The position numbers were made by a program, and so were the translations under genes. This document shows positions 7,678 through 15,784 of a stretch of 17,345 nucleotides of DNA, piece by piece. The stretch lies in NCBI GenBank assembly GCA_049965775.1, contig JBMFVX010000058.1:1-17345 (forward strand), in the 5' to 3' direction. The notes under the pieces were generated by a model. That model worked only from the letters and a program-made list of their open reading frames with translations. It was not told where the DNA came from and did not search any database. Within the stretch, counting starts at the first letter, position 1. Each line of letters starts with the position of its first letter. The DNA is from JABEVB01 sp049965775 (lineage in GTDB: Bacteria > Planctomycetota > Phycisphaerae > WQYP01).

Positions 7678-7716
7678 ATCTTTAAGAACTGTATTCAAAG
7701 CTTGGAGTATTTAACG

Positions 7717-8751
7717 ATGCCAAAAATTATCATCCCCAAAAAGACTGGCAAACAAGGTATTGGTGCTGGCGTTTGGAATCTCGGTTCGGGACGCGATCCT
7801 TTTGGCGGCCCAACACGGCCGGAGATACCCATACTGGATCGGCTGCCTCTGCTGGCTGAAGCAGGCATTACCTACATCGAGGCCCATGACGTTGAGATAC
7901 CGCTACATCAGGTTGATGAGGCTAAAAAGCTGATGAAGAAATATGGCCTTAAGATGGGCATGTACACGCCATCCTTTTTTGCCGATGCCGTTTTCAAGGA
8001 TGGTGCTATGACCAGTAATGACCCGGCAGTGCGTCGGCAGGCCCTCAAAAATGCGCAACAAGCTGTAGATGCCACGGTCGCTCTAGGGGCCGAGGTTATG
8101 GTATTTTGGAATGGCCGAGAAGGATTTGATTTTGTTCTTGGTAAGAACGGTCAGGATTCTTTCCGCAGAATGCTCGACGGTTTTAATGCGGTGGGCGAGT
8201 ATGCCCGCAAGCAATATGGCAAGTCGTCACCGCGTTTTGCACTTGAGCCAAAACCGAATGAGCCTCGCGCCAATATGTATTTGAGCAATGTTGGTGAGGC
8301 CCTTTATCTTATCAGCCGTCTGGAGCCATCCATACAACCGCTGTTCGGCATCAATCCAGAAACCGCGCACAGTCGCATGGCCGGCTTAGATTACCTCTGG
8401 GAAGTCGAACTTTGTTTGGAGGCGGGCAAACTGTTTCACATCCATCTGAACTCTCAAGACACCACCCGATACGACCAGGACCTGCCTTTTGGCTATACGG
8501 AGCCGCTTAAAGACCTCGCCCTTTGCGTGGTTCTGCAAGATGCAAAATGGGACGGAATACTGGCGTTTGACGTTAAAGCACCAAGAACCGACCGCCCGGA
8601 GGATATTTCCGACATCCTAAATGTAAGCGCGGCAAATCTTCAGCGTCTTTGGAACAAAGCTCTTAAGGTTGATCGAAAAAAGATCGGCCAGTTCCGTTCG
8701 CGTCAGCAATATACCGCACTGGCGGGCTATTTGGCGAAGTGCCTCTATTAA
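7717..8751 (+). CDS. xylA: Xylose isomerase family sugar isomerase (class I-like)
   Basis: This 344-residue cytoplasmic TIM-barrel protein is a homolog of class I (Streptomyces-type, ~388 aa) xylose isomerases, which convert D-xylose to D-xylulose. Conserved residues line up at constant offsets: His57 in EAHD, WNGREG at 131-136, Glu177 and Lys179 in EPKPNEP, Glu215 and His218 in INPETAH, Asp253 and Asp255 in YDQDLPFG, and Asp285 in FDVKAPRT. The position of the metal ligand Asp245 is His243 here (HIHLNSQ instead of HIDLNGQ). Substrate preference could therefore differ. The frame opens at TTG 7702, but ATG 7717 with GGAG at 7704-7707 is the better start. The XylE-like gene follows about 50 nt downstream on the same strand, supporting a xylose uptake and isomerisation unit. 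The gene symbol is by family, not proven specificity. Confidence 0.85.
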   Translation: MPKIIIPKKTGKQGIGAGVWNLGSGRDPFGGPTRPEIPILDRLPLLAEAGITYIEAHDVEIPLHQVDEAKKLMKKYGLKMGMYTPSFFADAVFKDGAMTSNDPAVRRQALKNAQQAVDATVALGAEVMVFWNGREGFDFVLGKNGQDSFRRMLDGFNAVGEYARKQYGKSSPRFALEPKPNEPRANMYLSNVGEALYLISRLEPSIQPLFGINPETAHSRMAGLDYLWEVELCLEAGKLFHIHLNSQDTTRYDQDLPFGYTEPLKDLALCVVLQDAKWDGILAFDVKAPRTDRPEDISDILNVSAANLQRLWNKALKVDRKKIGQFRSRQQYTALAGYLAKCLY

Positions 8752-8800
8752 TGACGTGCCCGCAAATTGATTCGGCTCCTTAACCCCCTTGCGGAGAAGT

Positions 8801-10222
8801 ATGATGCCACGCATGAATCGTTATGTTGTTCTCCTAACCCTGATAGCCACCTTGGGTGGGCTATTATTCGGTTACGATACAGCAGTCATATCTGGGGCCG
8901 TAGACAGTCTTAAGGCTTACTTTATCACTCCCCGGCATCTTAGCCCGGATGAGGCAAGCTCGCTTCTGGGCTTTGTCGTTTCAAGCGCACTCATCGGCTG
9001 TATTATCGGAGGCATCATCGGCGGCTGGATTAGCACCAACATTGGCCGCAAAGGCGGCTTGATCATTGCTGCGATTCTATTTCTAGTATCTGCGTTAGGG
9101 GCCGCGGCCCCCGAGTTTTTATTTGCACCTATCGGACATGGCGGTCCCGCCTACATTTGGAATTTTGTCGCTTACCGTATACTCGGAGGTATAGGCGTTG
9201 GACTGGCATCCATGTTGGCACCGATGTACATCGCCGAAATCGCCCCCGCTCGCGTGCGAGGTAACCTCGTAGCCTGGAATCAACTCGCTATCATTTTTGG
9301 CATGCTGGTGATTTACTTCGTCAATTACGGTATTGCACGAGCCGGCAATAGCGATGCGTGGCTGCATAGCATTGGTTGGCGCTATATGTTTTTATCGGGT
9401 ACAGTCCCTGCAGCCGCGTTTCTACTGCTGCTATTTATGGTGCCCGAAACTCCCCGCTATCTCATGCTCAAAGGGCGCGAAGACCAAGCCCGTAAGGTTC
9501 TCGTCCAGCTTGTAACCGCCGAAGAGAGTGAACGCGAGATCACCGAAATCCGCAATTCTCTCTCCGCCCATCATTCCGGCAAGCTATTCTCATTTGGGGT
9601 CTTGGTGATTTTCATCGGCATCATGCTTTCGGTGTTCCAGCAAATTATTGGCATAAATGTCGTTTTGTACTATGCCCCGACCATTTTTAGAGGGATGCAT
9701 CTAACAACTGATGCATCATTGATGCAAACTATTATCGTCGGCGCCGTCAATCTGCTTTTCACCATAATTGCAGTACTTACCGTGGACCGATTGGGCCGCA
9801 AGCCGCTGCAAATCATAGGTGCGATTGTCATGGCTGTAAGCATGATCGCTTTGGGAACCAATTTTATGCTCCATGGCAATGGCCTTGTCGCACTGCTGGC
9901 CATGCTGCTTTATATAGCCGGCTTTGCCATATCTTGGGGACCTGTCACCTGGGTTTTGTTGAGCGAAATATTTCCTAATCAAATTCGCGGCAAAGCCATG
10001 GCAATTGCGGTTGCAGCGCAGTGGATCGCCAACTATTTAGTTAGCTGGACATTTCCGATTCTCAATAATAATCAATTTTTGGTCAAACATTTTCATCATG
10101 GATTTGCATACTGGATTTATGGGGTGATGAGCATCTTTGCCGCCCTTTTTGTTTGGAAGCTGGTGCCTGAAACCAAAACTCGCACGCTCGAACAGATGGA
10201 GCGCCTCTGGCTTAAACAATAG
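8801..10222 (+). CDS. xylE: XylE-type proton:D-xylose symporter (MFS sugar porter)
   Basis: This is an inner-membrane carrier of about 473 residues in the major facilitator superfamily sugar porter group, with 12 predicted helices. It is strikingly close to E. coli XylE at the sugar site: GGLLFGYDTAVISGA in helix 1, WNQLAIIFG with the conserved Gln, QQIIGINVVLYYAP, and WVLLSEIFPNQIRGKAMAIA followed by AQWIANYLVSWTFP. Signature elements GRKGG, PETPRYLM and the terminal PETKTRTLEQME are all present. The frame opens at TTG 8789, but ATG 8801 or the adjacent ATG 8804 fits GGAG at 8793-8796; 8804 has the better spacing. It lies just after the isomerase gene and is probably cotranscribed from the promoter at 7649. 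D-xylose/H+ symport is inferred from these conserved residues. Confidence 0.9.
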   Translation: MMPRMNRYVVLLTLIATLGGLLFGYDTAVISGAVDSLKAYFITPRHLSPDEASSLLGFVVSSALIGCIIGGIIGGWISTNIGRKGGLIIAAILFLVSALGAAAPEFLFAPIGHGGPAYIWNFVAYRILGGIGVGLASMLAPMYIAEIAPARVRGNLVAWNQLAIIFGMLVIYFVNYGIARAGNSDAWLHSIGWRYMFLSGTVPAAAFLLLLFMVPETPRYLMLKGREDQARKVLVQLVTAEESEREITEIRNSLSAHHSGKLFSFGVLVIFIGIMLSVFQQIIGINVVLYYAPTIFRGMHLTTDASLMQTIIVGAVNLLFTIIAVLTVDRLGRKPLQIIGAIVMAVSMIALGTNFMLHGNGLVALLAMLLYIAGFAISWGPVTWVLLSEIFPNQIRGKAMAIAVAAQWIANYLVSWTFPILNNNQFLVKHFHHGFAYWIYGVMSIFAALFVWKLVPETKTRTLEQMERLWLKQ

Positions 10223-10340
10223 CAGAAGGCATTTGTCGAGGCGTCAGCATAAGCTTATACAGGCTGTTCGTCATAGCATCCGGCTGTGGCATGAAGAGAC
10301 GGTGTTAATTCATTTGCGACATATCACGACCGCAGACGTT

Positions 10341-10892
10341 TCATTGCGCAAGAGAACCTTCCGGGTAGTCAACGTAAACGCATCGGTTTGGCAGACGACG
10401 TATTCTCGCAAATGATGTGATTTCATGTGGTTTGGCGGTGCGATCGCTCATAATATGCCGCACCGGTATGCCGCGGGCGGCTTCGGCATCGGCAATCATT
10501 CGGCGATGACAGCGCCACCAAAGCGCTTCCGAGCACATAACACAAACCCGGTGCCGTCGGCGGTGGCGATTCAACTCCGCCAAAGCTTGCAAAAACTCCT
10601 GGCTCTGCATGTAATCGGCGTAACCTCGAAAGCTCGCATTACGCCAGCCGGTATTGGTCGAACCTTTCCTGGAGTGCCGCAATCCGCCGAGTTCCTTGAT
10701 GTGCGTATATGTAATGCCCAAGCGCCGCAGAGCTGCGGCCATACGAGCCTTGTTAAACTGAGGAAAAGACCGCGACCGCGGAACCGTGCGAACATCTATC
10801 AGTTCGGCGATTTTCCAGACGAGCAGCAGGTGGGTAAATTCCTGCCACGAGCGGGTGGAATGTCCAATCGTATATAAAATGCGTTGGCTCAT
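10341..10892 (-). CDS. DUF488 family protein
   Basis: This 183-residue soluble protein has the hallmarks of the DUF488 family: TIGHSTR at residues 8-14, DVRTVPRSR at 33-41 followed by FPQFN, a KELGGLR segment near 66-72, and the Cys-rich CSEALWWRCHRRMIA at 120-133. The function of this family is not established; conserved Cys and Arg residues suggest binding of a nucleic acid or small ligand, but that is speculation. A weak AAGAG precedes the ATG by 7 nt. It converges with the xylE-like gene and is separated by 148 bp from the end of the autotransporter gene. Nothing in its context ties it to sugar metabolism. Confidence 0.85.
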   Translation of the reverse strand: MSQRILYTIGHSTRSWQEFTHLLLVWKIAELIDVRTVPRSRSFPQFNKARMAAALRRLGITYTHIKELGGLRHSRKGSTNTGWRNASFRGYADYMQSQEFLQALAELNRHRRRHRVCVMCSEALWWRCHRRMIADAEAARGIPVRHIMSDRTAKPHEITSFARIRRLPNRCVYVDYPEGSLAQ

Positions 10893-10978
10893 GCGGCCAC
10901 TCTTTCAGGCGGCATCCGCTGTCACCGGGCGGACGCCCGAATGCTCCCACCGCAGGCTTCAGAGCTATCGGAATCTCC

Positions 10979-10996
10979 GCCATTACTCGGACAGGC
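10979..10996 (-). repeat. 18-bp dispersed repeat, copy 1
   Basis: The minus strand reads GCCTGTCCGAGTAATGGC, identical to positions 17325-17342 on the plus strand. It lies 45 nt after the autotransporter stop, in the gap before the DUF488 gene. The same gap holds a GC-rich hairpin at 10926-10939 (CGGGCG/CGCCCG). The second copy overlaps the stop of the GH79 gene, so both copies lie at the 3' end of a gene in the same relative orientation. Confidence 0.6.
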
Positions 10997-11040
10997 TCTC
11001 AGCCGAAGATGGTTGGCATCCCCACCTATCAATAGCTCGA

Positions 11041-14000
11041 TTAAAACTTAACAGCTACACCCGCAAACACGCGCTGCGACACCAAATTCTGCGAGCCTAC
11101 ATCAATTTGATAATCAACAAATGCGTTAACGCTTTGGTTTATAGTCGCCTGCAGCGATCCGCCAAAGATGCCGGTGTCTTTCGATGGCGGCTCGGTTGTA
11201 ATGGTAAAGCTCTGGCCGGGCCCAGCCCCCTGCAAACTGGAGGTAATGCCTTGTGGGCCGTTTAAAAACTCATGACGCCACCCTACCAGCAGCCCCGGCT
11301 GGAGTGCAACACTTTGTGAGAGTTGGAGTGTGTAAAGAACCTGCAGGCTGATGGTGCTGCGCAGAGAGTTGGTCTCCATGGAGCCGACATTAAGGCTGGC
11401 CGCTCCGGCCCCGCTTTCCGCATACGAATTAAAGTTACTGTAGGTGTACGCCAGAGAGGTCATTGGAATGAGTGTCCAGGGACCAACCCAGTTAAATGCG
11501 CTATTGTCCGCGCTAAACTGCCGGCCGGCATCTATTGATAAGTCACCTTGATTGCCAGTGTCCGTGCCGCTGGCCGTTTGAGAGATGCCTCCTACGCTCA
11601 AGTTTCTGTGCTCAGAGTAGCCATTGTAGCTGTAAGCGGCCAATGCATCGGTAAACCAGCCATCGGGTGTGTGGAAGTTGGCATAAACTCCCGGCGTATA
11701 GGTATCCATCGAGCCTTTGCTGCCATAGCTATCCAGACGGATGTCATTGTGGGCATAAGCAAAGAGCGCCCCGACGGAAGTTGTTGATGAAACCGCGTAA
11801 TCGCCACCAAGCGTAACGCCTTCCGCAGTGACCTTTGGATTACTTATGCTGTCGGCGCTGGAGTAGTTTTCTAATTGCAACGCACCTGTTAAGAAGGCGC
11901 TCCAGTTTGCCGCGGCAGCTTGTGGCTGCTGGGCCATCGGAATTTGCGTACCATTGGGAAGCGTCAGCGGCAACGCATCGAGTGTAAGCATCTGCGATTG
12001 CTGATCGAGCATTTGTGACAGCGCCATCTGGGAAGAATCCAGCACGCCCGGTGTATTAAGCGCGAAAAGGGACTGACTCCAGCCACTGGCTCCGTCATCC
12101 AAGGCTTGGGCATGCTGATTGAATGTTTCATCAAGCCCAATGCTATTTTGCAAAGCCACCTGCGGAAATACCTGCAGCACAATCCCTGAAAGCTGATCGA
12201 GTGCCGTAGGAACCTGCGACGAATACAGGCTGTCTATTTGATTAATGAGCACCTGATACTCTGCCGAAGGTGTGCCGCCCGAGTAGCCGTCGGTGAGGTC
12301 GAGGTACTGCGCTACCGCGATCTGATTGGGCGTCAGGGCATAGGGGACAAGCGACGGCTGGTGGAGGGTAAAAACCAAATTCAGGTCCGTGCCGGTGTCA
12401 ACGGTCGAGGCGAAGAGATCAATCGGGTGGGATCCCATCACGATGGATGAAAAATTTCCGGTCATGGTGCCGGCATTGGTATCTTGAATGATGGTGAGGG
12501 TTGTCGGGCTCGTTGCGGGAGCGTAGCCATTTTCGAGGGCCACGGTCAGGTTTCCGTTAATGGAACTGTTTCCCCCAACAGTCCATTGATCAAACTGACC
12601 CGCTCCAGAGCCTCCTACACGCTCCATCAGCACGCCACCACCCGCCTGCGTGAAATTCCCCTGAATAGCAGCAGTATAGGTCGAGCTGGCGTTGCCCAGC
12701 AATCCAGAATTAACGATGCTGCTGGCACCGAGGGCGCTGGCGTTATTGAGCAGCAGCACCGAGCCGAAATTTACGTTTGTCGTTCCCGAAAAGGTGTTTG
12801 CTCCCGCCAAGGTCAGCGACCCGGCACCTGCAACGGTGAGTCCGCCTGTTCCCGAGATAGACCCATTAAAAATGTCGGCCGTTCCATTGGGGGCGGCAAC
12901 GGTCAAAGTGTTCCCGCCGAGCGTAATTGCGCCAGCGCCGACGACATCGGTAACGGTTGTGCTGGCTCCATTGAGACTGAAGGTGCCCGGCGCATTAATG
13001 GTCAGCGTGCCGGTGCCGAGGCCGCCGCCCGGTCCGATGGCCAAGGTGCCCGCGTTGATGGTTTCGCCGCCCGTATTGGTGCTGGTGCCGGTAAGTTGCA
13101 GAGTGCCGATACCCTCCTTTATGAAGGTACCACCGGTGCCGCCGCCCACTCCACCATCCGTAAACGCACCAGCGAAAGTGTCGGTACCGGCGGCAACGGT
13201 AATATTCAGGGATTGCGCCCCTAAGGCCACAGTGCCTCCCGTACCGGTCAATCCATTAATGGATGGGCCACCGGTGATCGCACTCTTCGATACGTCAAAA
13301 ATGCCTCCGGTCATTGCCACGTTGCTGGAAGACGCAATACTACCAGTACCAACCAACGCCAGTGTACCCGACGAAACGCTGGTAGGTCCTGTATATAAAT
13401 TAACACCCGTGAGGTCCAGTTCTCCGGCGCCGACCATTGCAAGGCTGCCGCCTGCCCCGCCCGCCACGCCTCCATCCTGTATCACGCCTCCAAAAACATC
13501 CGTTGTGCCGCTGGCAACATTTACCTGCAGCGTATTAGCGCCAAGTGCAACCGTGCCCGCAGAGCCCGTCAGGCCGGCTATAACGGGGCCACCGATTACC
13601 GTACTTTGAGAAATATCAAACGTTGCACCCGTCACCAACCCTACGCCGGATGAATCCGCAATGCTGCCAGCGCCCGATAGAGCCAAGGTGCCGGCATTGA
13701 TGGTGGTTGCGCCGGTATAAGTGTTTACAGCCGTTAGATTCAATACCCCCGGGCCTTCGTACGCCAAATCAGTGATATTGGCTAACACAGAGGTCAGTGA
13801 TGCTGGCGTACCGGTTGCCGCTCCCAATTGCACCGCATCGTTTGAAAACGTCAGGGCACTGGCGTAATTATTAAGCTGAAGAGTCCCACCCGCAAATATA
13901 ATGCCCCCCGTGCCCACAGCAGCGTCCTGTGTAATAGCGAGGGTGCCGCCAGCCAAGACGGTTCCTACGGTGTTGGTGTTGGCTGCGCTTAGCGTGAGCG

Positions 14001-15333
14001 AACCTGTGCCGGTGACTACCAGACCATTGGTAAAATTTACGGGGGCTGAAATTAGATCGTTTGAATTAACCGTTACCGTACTTCCCGTAAGGGTCAGGGT
14101 ATCGCCGACGCCGCCGCTGGCGATGGTGTAGTAATAGCCGCTGGAAGCGCCACCGGCATTAAAAGTCAGTGTTTGTGCCGTAATCGCTGTCTGAAGTGTT
14201 ACCGTTACAGGGTTGGTGGTACCTGCACCAAACACCGCATTATCACCGTTGGCCCACGCAGCAGGACCTGAGCCAGTAGTCCAATTCAACGAACTGGTAT
14301 TCCAGCCACCCGAAATATCGCTACCGCCAGAACTGCCATTGGGCGACCAAATCAATGTCGGCGCGCTGGGCAAGCCGTTATACCCCACCGCTTGGAGTGC
14401 AATGCCTTCGGGCGAAGCCAAACTCACTGTGGCGGTGCTTCCGGCACCGGTAAAAGCCTGTTGCACATAAGTACTGGTGCCGCCCCAATCCCCATAATCT
14501 CCGCCTGCAGTCTGATTAAACGTGACAAGATTGGTTGCACCGCCATCAATTGAGAAATACGACACTGTTACCGGATTGGTGTCATAGCTTGGCGTGTGAA
14601 CGCCGGCATACCTCATCAAATCCAGCGGTCCGTAATCGCCAGTTGGCGGGTTCGCGGTGCCGTTATACTGATTCGTGCCGCCCAGGGTTGATCCTGATCC
14701 CCCGATTCCAAGGACTTCATCCACCTCATGCTGAATGGTGGCCTTGGCGCCATACGCACCATCGCCGCCAAAGCCTGCCAAGCTAGTCGCGTTAAGTGAA
14801 ATAATCCCATCGTAAACATACCCTGCCCCTGTGCCAATGTTGCCCGCCGAGTTCAACTGGCCTACTGCAGTCTGAAAACCAAGGGCCCTTAGGTTGGCGC
14901 TGGTGGCAAATATCGGCGCTGCTCCATTGCTGTCATTGCCATATTGCAGATTGTTATACGCCGTTTGGGCTATTACATTTGCCGGATGGGCTGTGGCGTT
15001 TGCCAGCATGGCCTGTGTGTAGGTGCTGTAGGTGTTTTCGTAATATGTGGAGAGACTCTGGCCCAGATACGCGACATTGGTGGCCGTCTGAAAATAAATA
15101 TTGACCTGCACCGGATTGGAGAAACTGTTGTTGTAAAAGCTCAGCGCTGAATTAATGTCGGCTTCAATGGTGCTGGCATAGGCGCTGCTGGTAATGGTGG
15201 TGTCAAATGTTGGGGTAATGGTAAGCGCCCGGGCCGCCGAGCCTGCGGTCAGCAGCGCCGCCGCCGCGAGGGCGTGCAGTGCCAATCGGCGGGTTACTGT
15301 CACACAAGAGCGACTTTGCCTTGAGTTTACCAT
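11041..15333 (-). CDS. Autotransporter with metalloprotease-like passenger and beta-strand repeats
   Basis: This 1430-residue secreted or surface protein has a basic N-terminus and hydrophobic run (residues 15-36) ending in ARA, a Sec signal peptide. Residues ~38-325 resemble the NF038122-type metalloprotease domain of bacterial surface proteins, including SIDGGATNLVTFNQ and GDYGDWGG. The active-site motif is HEVDEVLGIGG at 202-212, so the second zinc His of HExxH is Glu206. From ~330 to 990 there are Gly/Thr-rich autotransporter-associated beta-strand repeats of the type INAGTLALSGAGSI. Residues ~1151-1430 form the autotransporter beta-barrel, ending in VAVKF with the C-terminal Phe typical of outer-membrane proteins. 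GGAG lies 10 nt before the ATG. Function is unknown: an adhesin-like surface protein is likely, and protease activity is doubtful. It is divergent from the GH79 gene. Confidence 0.88.
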   Translation of the reverse strand: MVNSRQSRSCVTVTRRLALHALAAAALLTAGSAARALTITPTFDTTITSSAYASTIEADINSALSFYNNSFSNPVQVNIYFQTATNVAYLGQSLSTYYENTYSTYTQAMLANATAHPANVIAQTAYNNLQYGNDSNGAAPIFATSANLRALGFQTAVGQLNSAGNIGTGAGYVYDGIISLNATSLAGFGGDGAYGAKATIQHEVDEVLGIGGSGSTLGGTNQYNGTANPPTGDYGPLDLMRYAGVHTPSYDTNPVTVSYFSIDGGATNLVTFNQTAGGDYGDWGGTSTYVQQAFTGAGSTATVSLASPEGIALQAVGYNGLPSAPTLIWSPNGSSGGSDISGGWNTSSLNWTTGSGPAAWANGDNAVFGAGTTNPVTVTLQTAITAQTLTFNAGGASSGYYYTIASGGVGDTLTLTGSTVTVNSNDLISAPVNFTNGLVVTGTGSLTLSAANTNTVGTVLAGGTLAITQDAAVGTGGIIFAGGTLQLNNYASALTFSNDAVQLGAATGTPASLTSVLANITDLAYEGPGVLNLTAVNTYTGATTINAGTLALSGAGSIADSSGVGLVTGATFDISQSTVIGGPVIAGLTGSAGTVALGANTLQVNVASGTTDVFGGVIQDGGVAGGAGGSLAMVGAGELDLTGVNLYTGPTSVSSGTLALVGTGSIASSSNVAMTGGIFDVSKSAITGGPSINGLTGTGGTVALGAQSLNITVAAGTDTFAGAFTDGGVGGGTGGTFIKEGIGTLQLTGTSTNTGGETINAGTLAIGPGGGLGTGTLTINAPGTFSLNGASTTVTDVVGAGAITLGGNTLTVAAPNGTADIFNGSISGTGGLTVAGAGSLTLAGANTFSGTTNVNFGSVLLLNNASALGASSIVNSGLLGNASSTYTAAIQGNFTQAGGGVLMERVGGSGAGQFDQWTVGGNSSINGNLTVALENGYAPATSPTTLTIIQDTNAGTMTGNFSSIVMGSHPIDLFASTVDTGTDLNLVFTLHQPSLVPYALTPNQIAVAQYLDLTDGYSGGTPSAEYQVLINQIDSLYSSQVPTALDQLSGIVLQVFPQVALQNSIGLDETFNQHAQALDDGASGWSQSLFALNTPGVLDSSQMALSQMLDQQSQMLTLDALPLTLPNGTQIPMAQQPQAAAANWSAFLTGALQLENYSSADSISNPKVTAEGVTLGGDYAVSSTTSVGALFAYAHNDIRLDSYGSKGSMDTYTPGVYANFHTPDGWFTDALAAYSYNGYSEHRNLSVGGISQTASGTDTGNQGDLSIDAGRQFSADNSAFNWVGPWTLIPMTSLAYTYSNFNSYAESGAGAASLNVGSMETNSLRSTISLQVLYTLQLSQSVALQPGLLVGWRHEFLNGPQGITSSLQGAGPGQSFTITTEPPSKDTGIFGGSLQATINQSVNAFVDYQIDVGSQNLVSQRVFAGVAVKF
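13087..13728 (-). repeat. Two ~107-residue tandem repeats in the autotransporter passenger
   Basis: Residues 536-643 and 644-749 of the autotransporter are homologous units. Each begins with VNxYTG, continues with SGTLAL or AGTLAL, GSI, TGG or TGA with FD(I/V)S, GLTG, GTVALGA, DGGV and GG(A/T)GG, and ends with a GxLxLTG strand. A third unit starts at 750 and then diverges. The pattern indicates internal duplication within the beta-helix part of the passenger. Confidence 0.7.
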
Positions 15334-15427
15334 TCGCAGACCACTCCTTTAAACGTTGGCCGAGTGTGTTGGACGGCATCTTAGCTGTAAGCTCTCCCCA
15401 TCTGCGGCTTTCCGCCCGATGGTGAAA

Positions 15428-15457
15428 ATTGTATCCACTATTCGCCCTTGTACAAGG
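15428..15457 (-). promoter_or_regulatory. Promoter of the autotransporter with overlapping palindrome
   Basis: On the minus strand TTGTAC (15455-15450) and TACAAT (15433-15428) form -35 and -10 boxes with a 16-nt spacer, giving a leader of about 90 nt before the ATG at 15333. A perfect 12-bp palindrome CCTTGTACAAGG (15446-15457) covers the -35 box and could be an operator. The rest of the gap between the divergent genes (15334-15604) shows nothing else clear; a weak plus-strand TTGACC at 15495-15500 has a poor -10 partner. Confidence 0.5.
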
Positions 15458-15604
15458 CATTCAATGAGCGATCTCTCTAATTTGCAACATATCGTTGACC
15501 TAAGCGTTAACCATCACAGAATCAACACACGGCCTCATGGTAAAAATGCTGGTTCTGTCCTTACAACCAGCCCGAAGGCCGTGGCGATAGCGGTCCCGCA
15601 TCCG

Positions 15605-15774
15605 CTTAGAGCCTGTTTGAAAAGGCTGGTGCGGTCGGATTGCGGCCCAGGGTGGCCGGATGCAAGGCCGCAGCTCCGAGGCATATTCGAAAATATGGCG
15701 AGGAGCGAGAACGCAGCAGACGGCCACCCTGGGCCGCAAGACGATCCCGCCGGAGTTTTCAAACAGGCTCTTAG
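15605..15774. mobile_element. 160-bp MITE with 14-bp inverted ends and CTTAG target duplication
   Basis: AGCCTGTTTGAAAA (15610-15623) is the exact inverse of 15756-15769, and CTTAG flanks the element directly on both sides (15605-15609 and 15770-15774). Inside, a 19-bp perfect inverted repeat, TTGCGGCCCAGGGTGGCCG at 15640-15658, matches 15721-15739. A central hairpin is built on GCTCC/GGAGC and CATATT/AATATG. The element is palindromic almost end to end and encodes no transposase, so it must be mobilised in trans. It happens to be open in the plus-strand frame of the GH79 gene, which explains the apparent N-terminal extension of that frame. The parent IS family is not identified. Confidence 0.8.
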
Positions 15775-15784
15775 AGGTACCGGC

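Larger units (their letters stand above)
7018..7716. other. Divergent regulatory region between GH29 copy 2 and the xylose isomerase gene
   Basis: This 0.7-kb non-coding region lies between oppositely transcribed genes. It contains a promoter for each side (entries at 7061-7089 and 7649-7677), a short GC hairpin CCTCGC-ctt-GCGAGG (7106-7120), a T8 run at 7137-7144, the palindrome TGGCA-T-TGCCA (7212-7222), and the AAAACAT cluster. Short frames in it, such as 7200-7451, lack ribosome binding sites and protein character. The size and motif density suggest regulated expression of both flanking units. Confidence 0.55.

Noticed and set aside
10425..10877. Plus-strand 150-residue open frame
   Set aside because: It lies antisense within the DUF488 gene, whose motifs are clear on the minus strand.
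12692..13609. Plus-strand 305-residue Pro/Val/Ala-rich open frame
   Set aside because: It is the antisense of the Gly/Thr-rich beta-strand repeats of the autotransporter; low complexity keeps the opposite strand open.
13087..13728. Repeats in the autotransporter as a CRISPR or DNA tandem array
   Set aside because: The periodicity is at protein level (about 107 codons) with diverged DNA, and no short identical repeats with regular unique spacers occur here or elsewhere in the window.
15356..15784. N-terminal 143-residue extension of the GH79 frame as real protein
   Set aside because: It reads through the autotransporter promoter region and a 160-bp MITE, shows no domain or signal peptide at its start, and the conserved enzyme begins after it.
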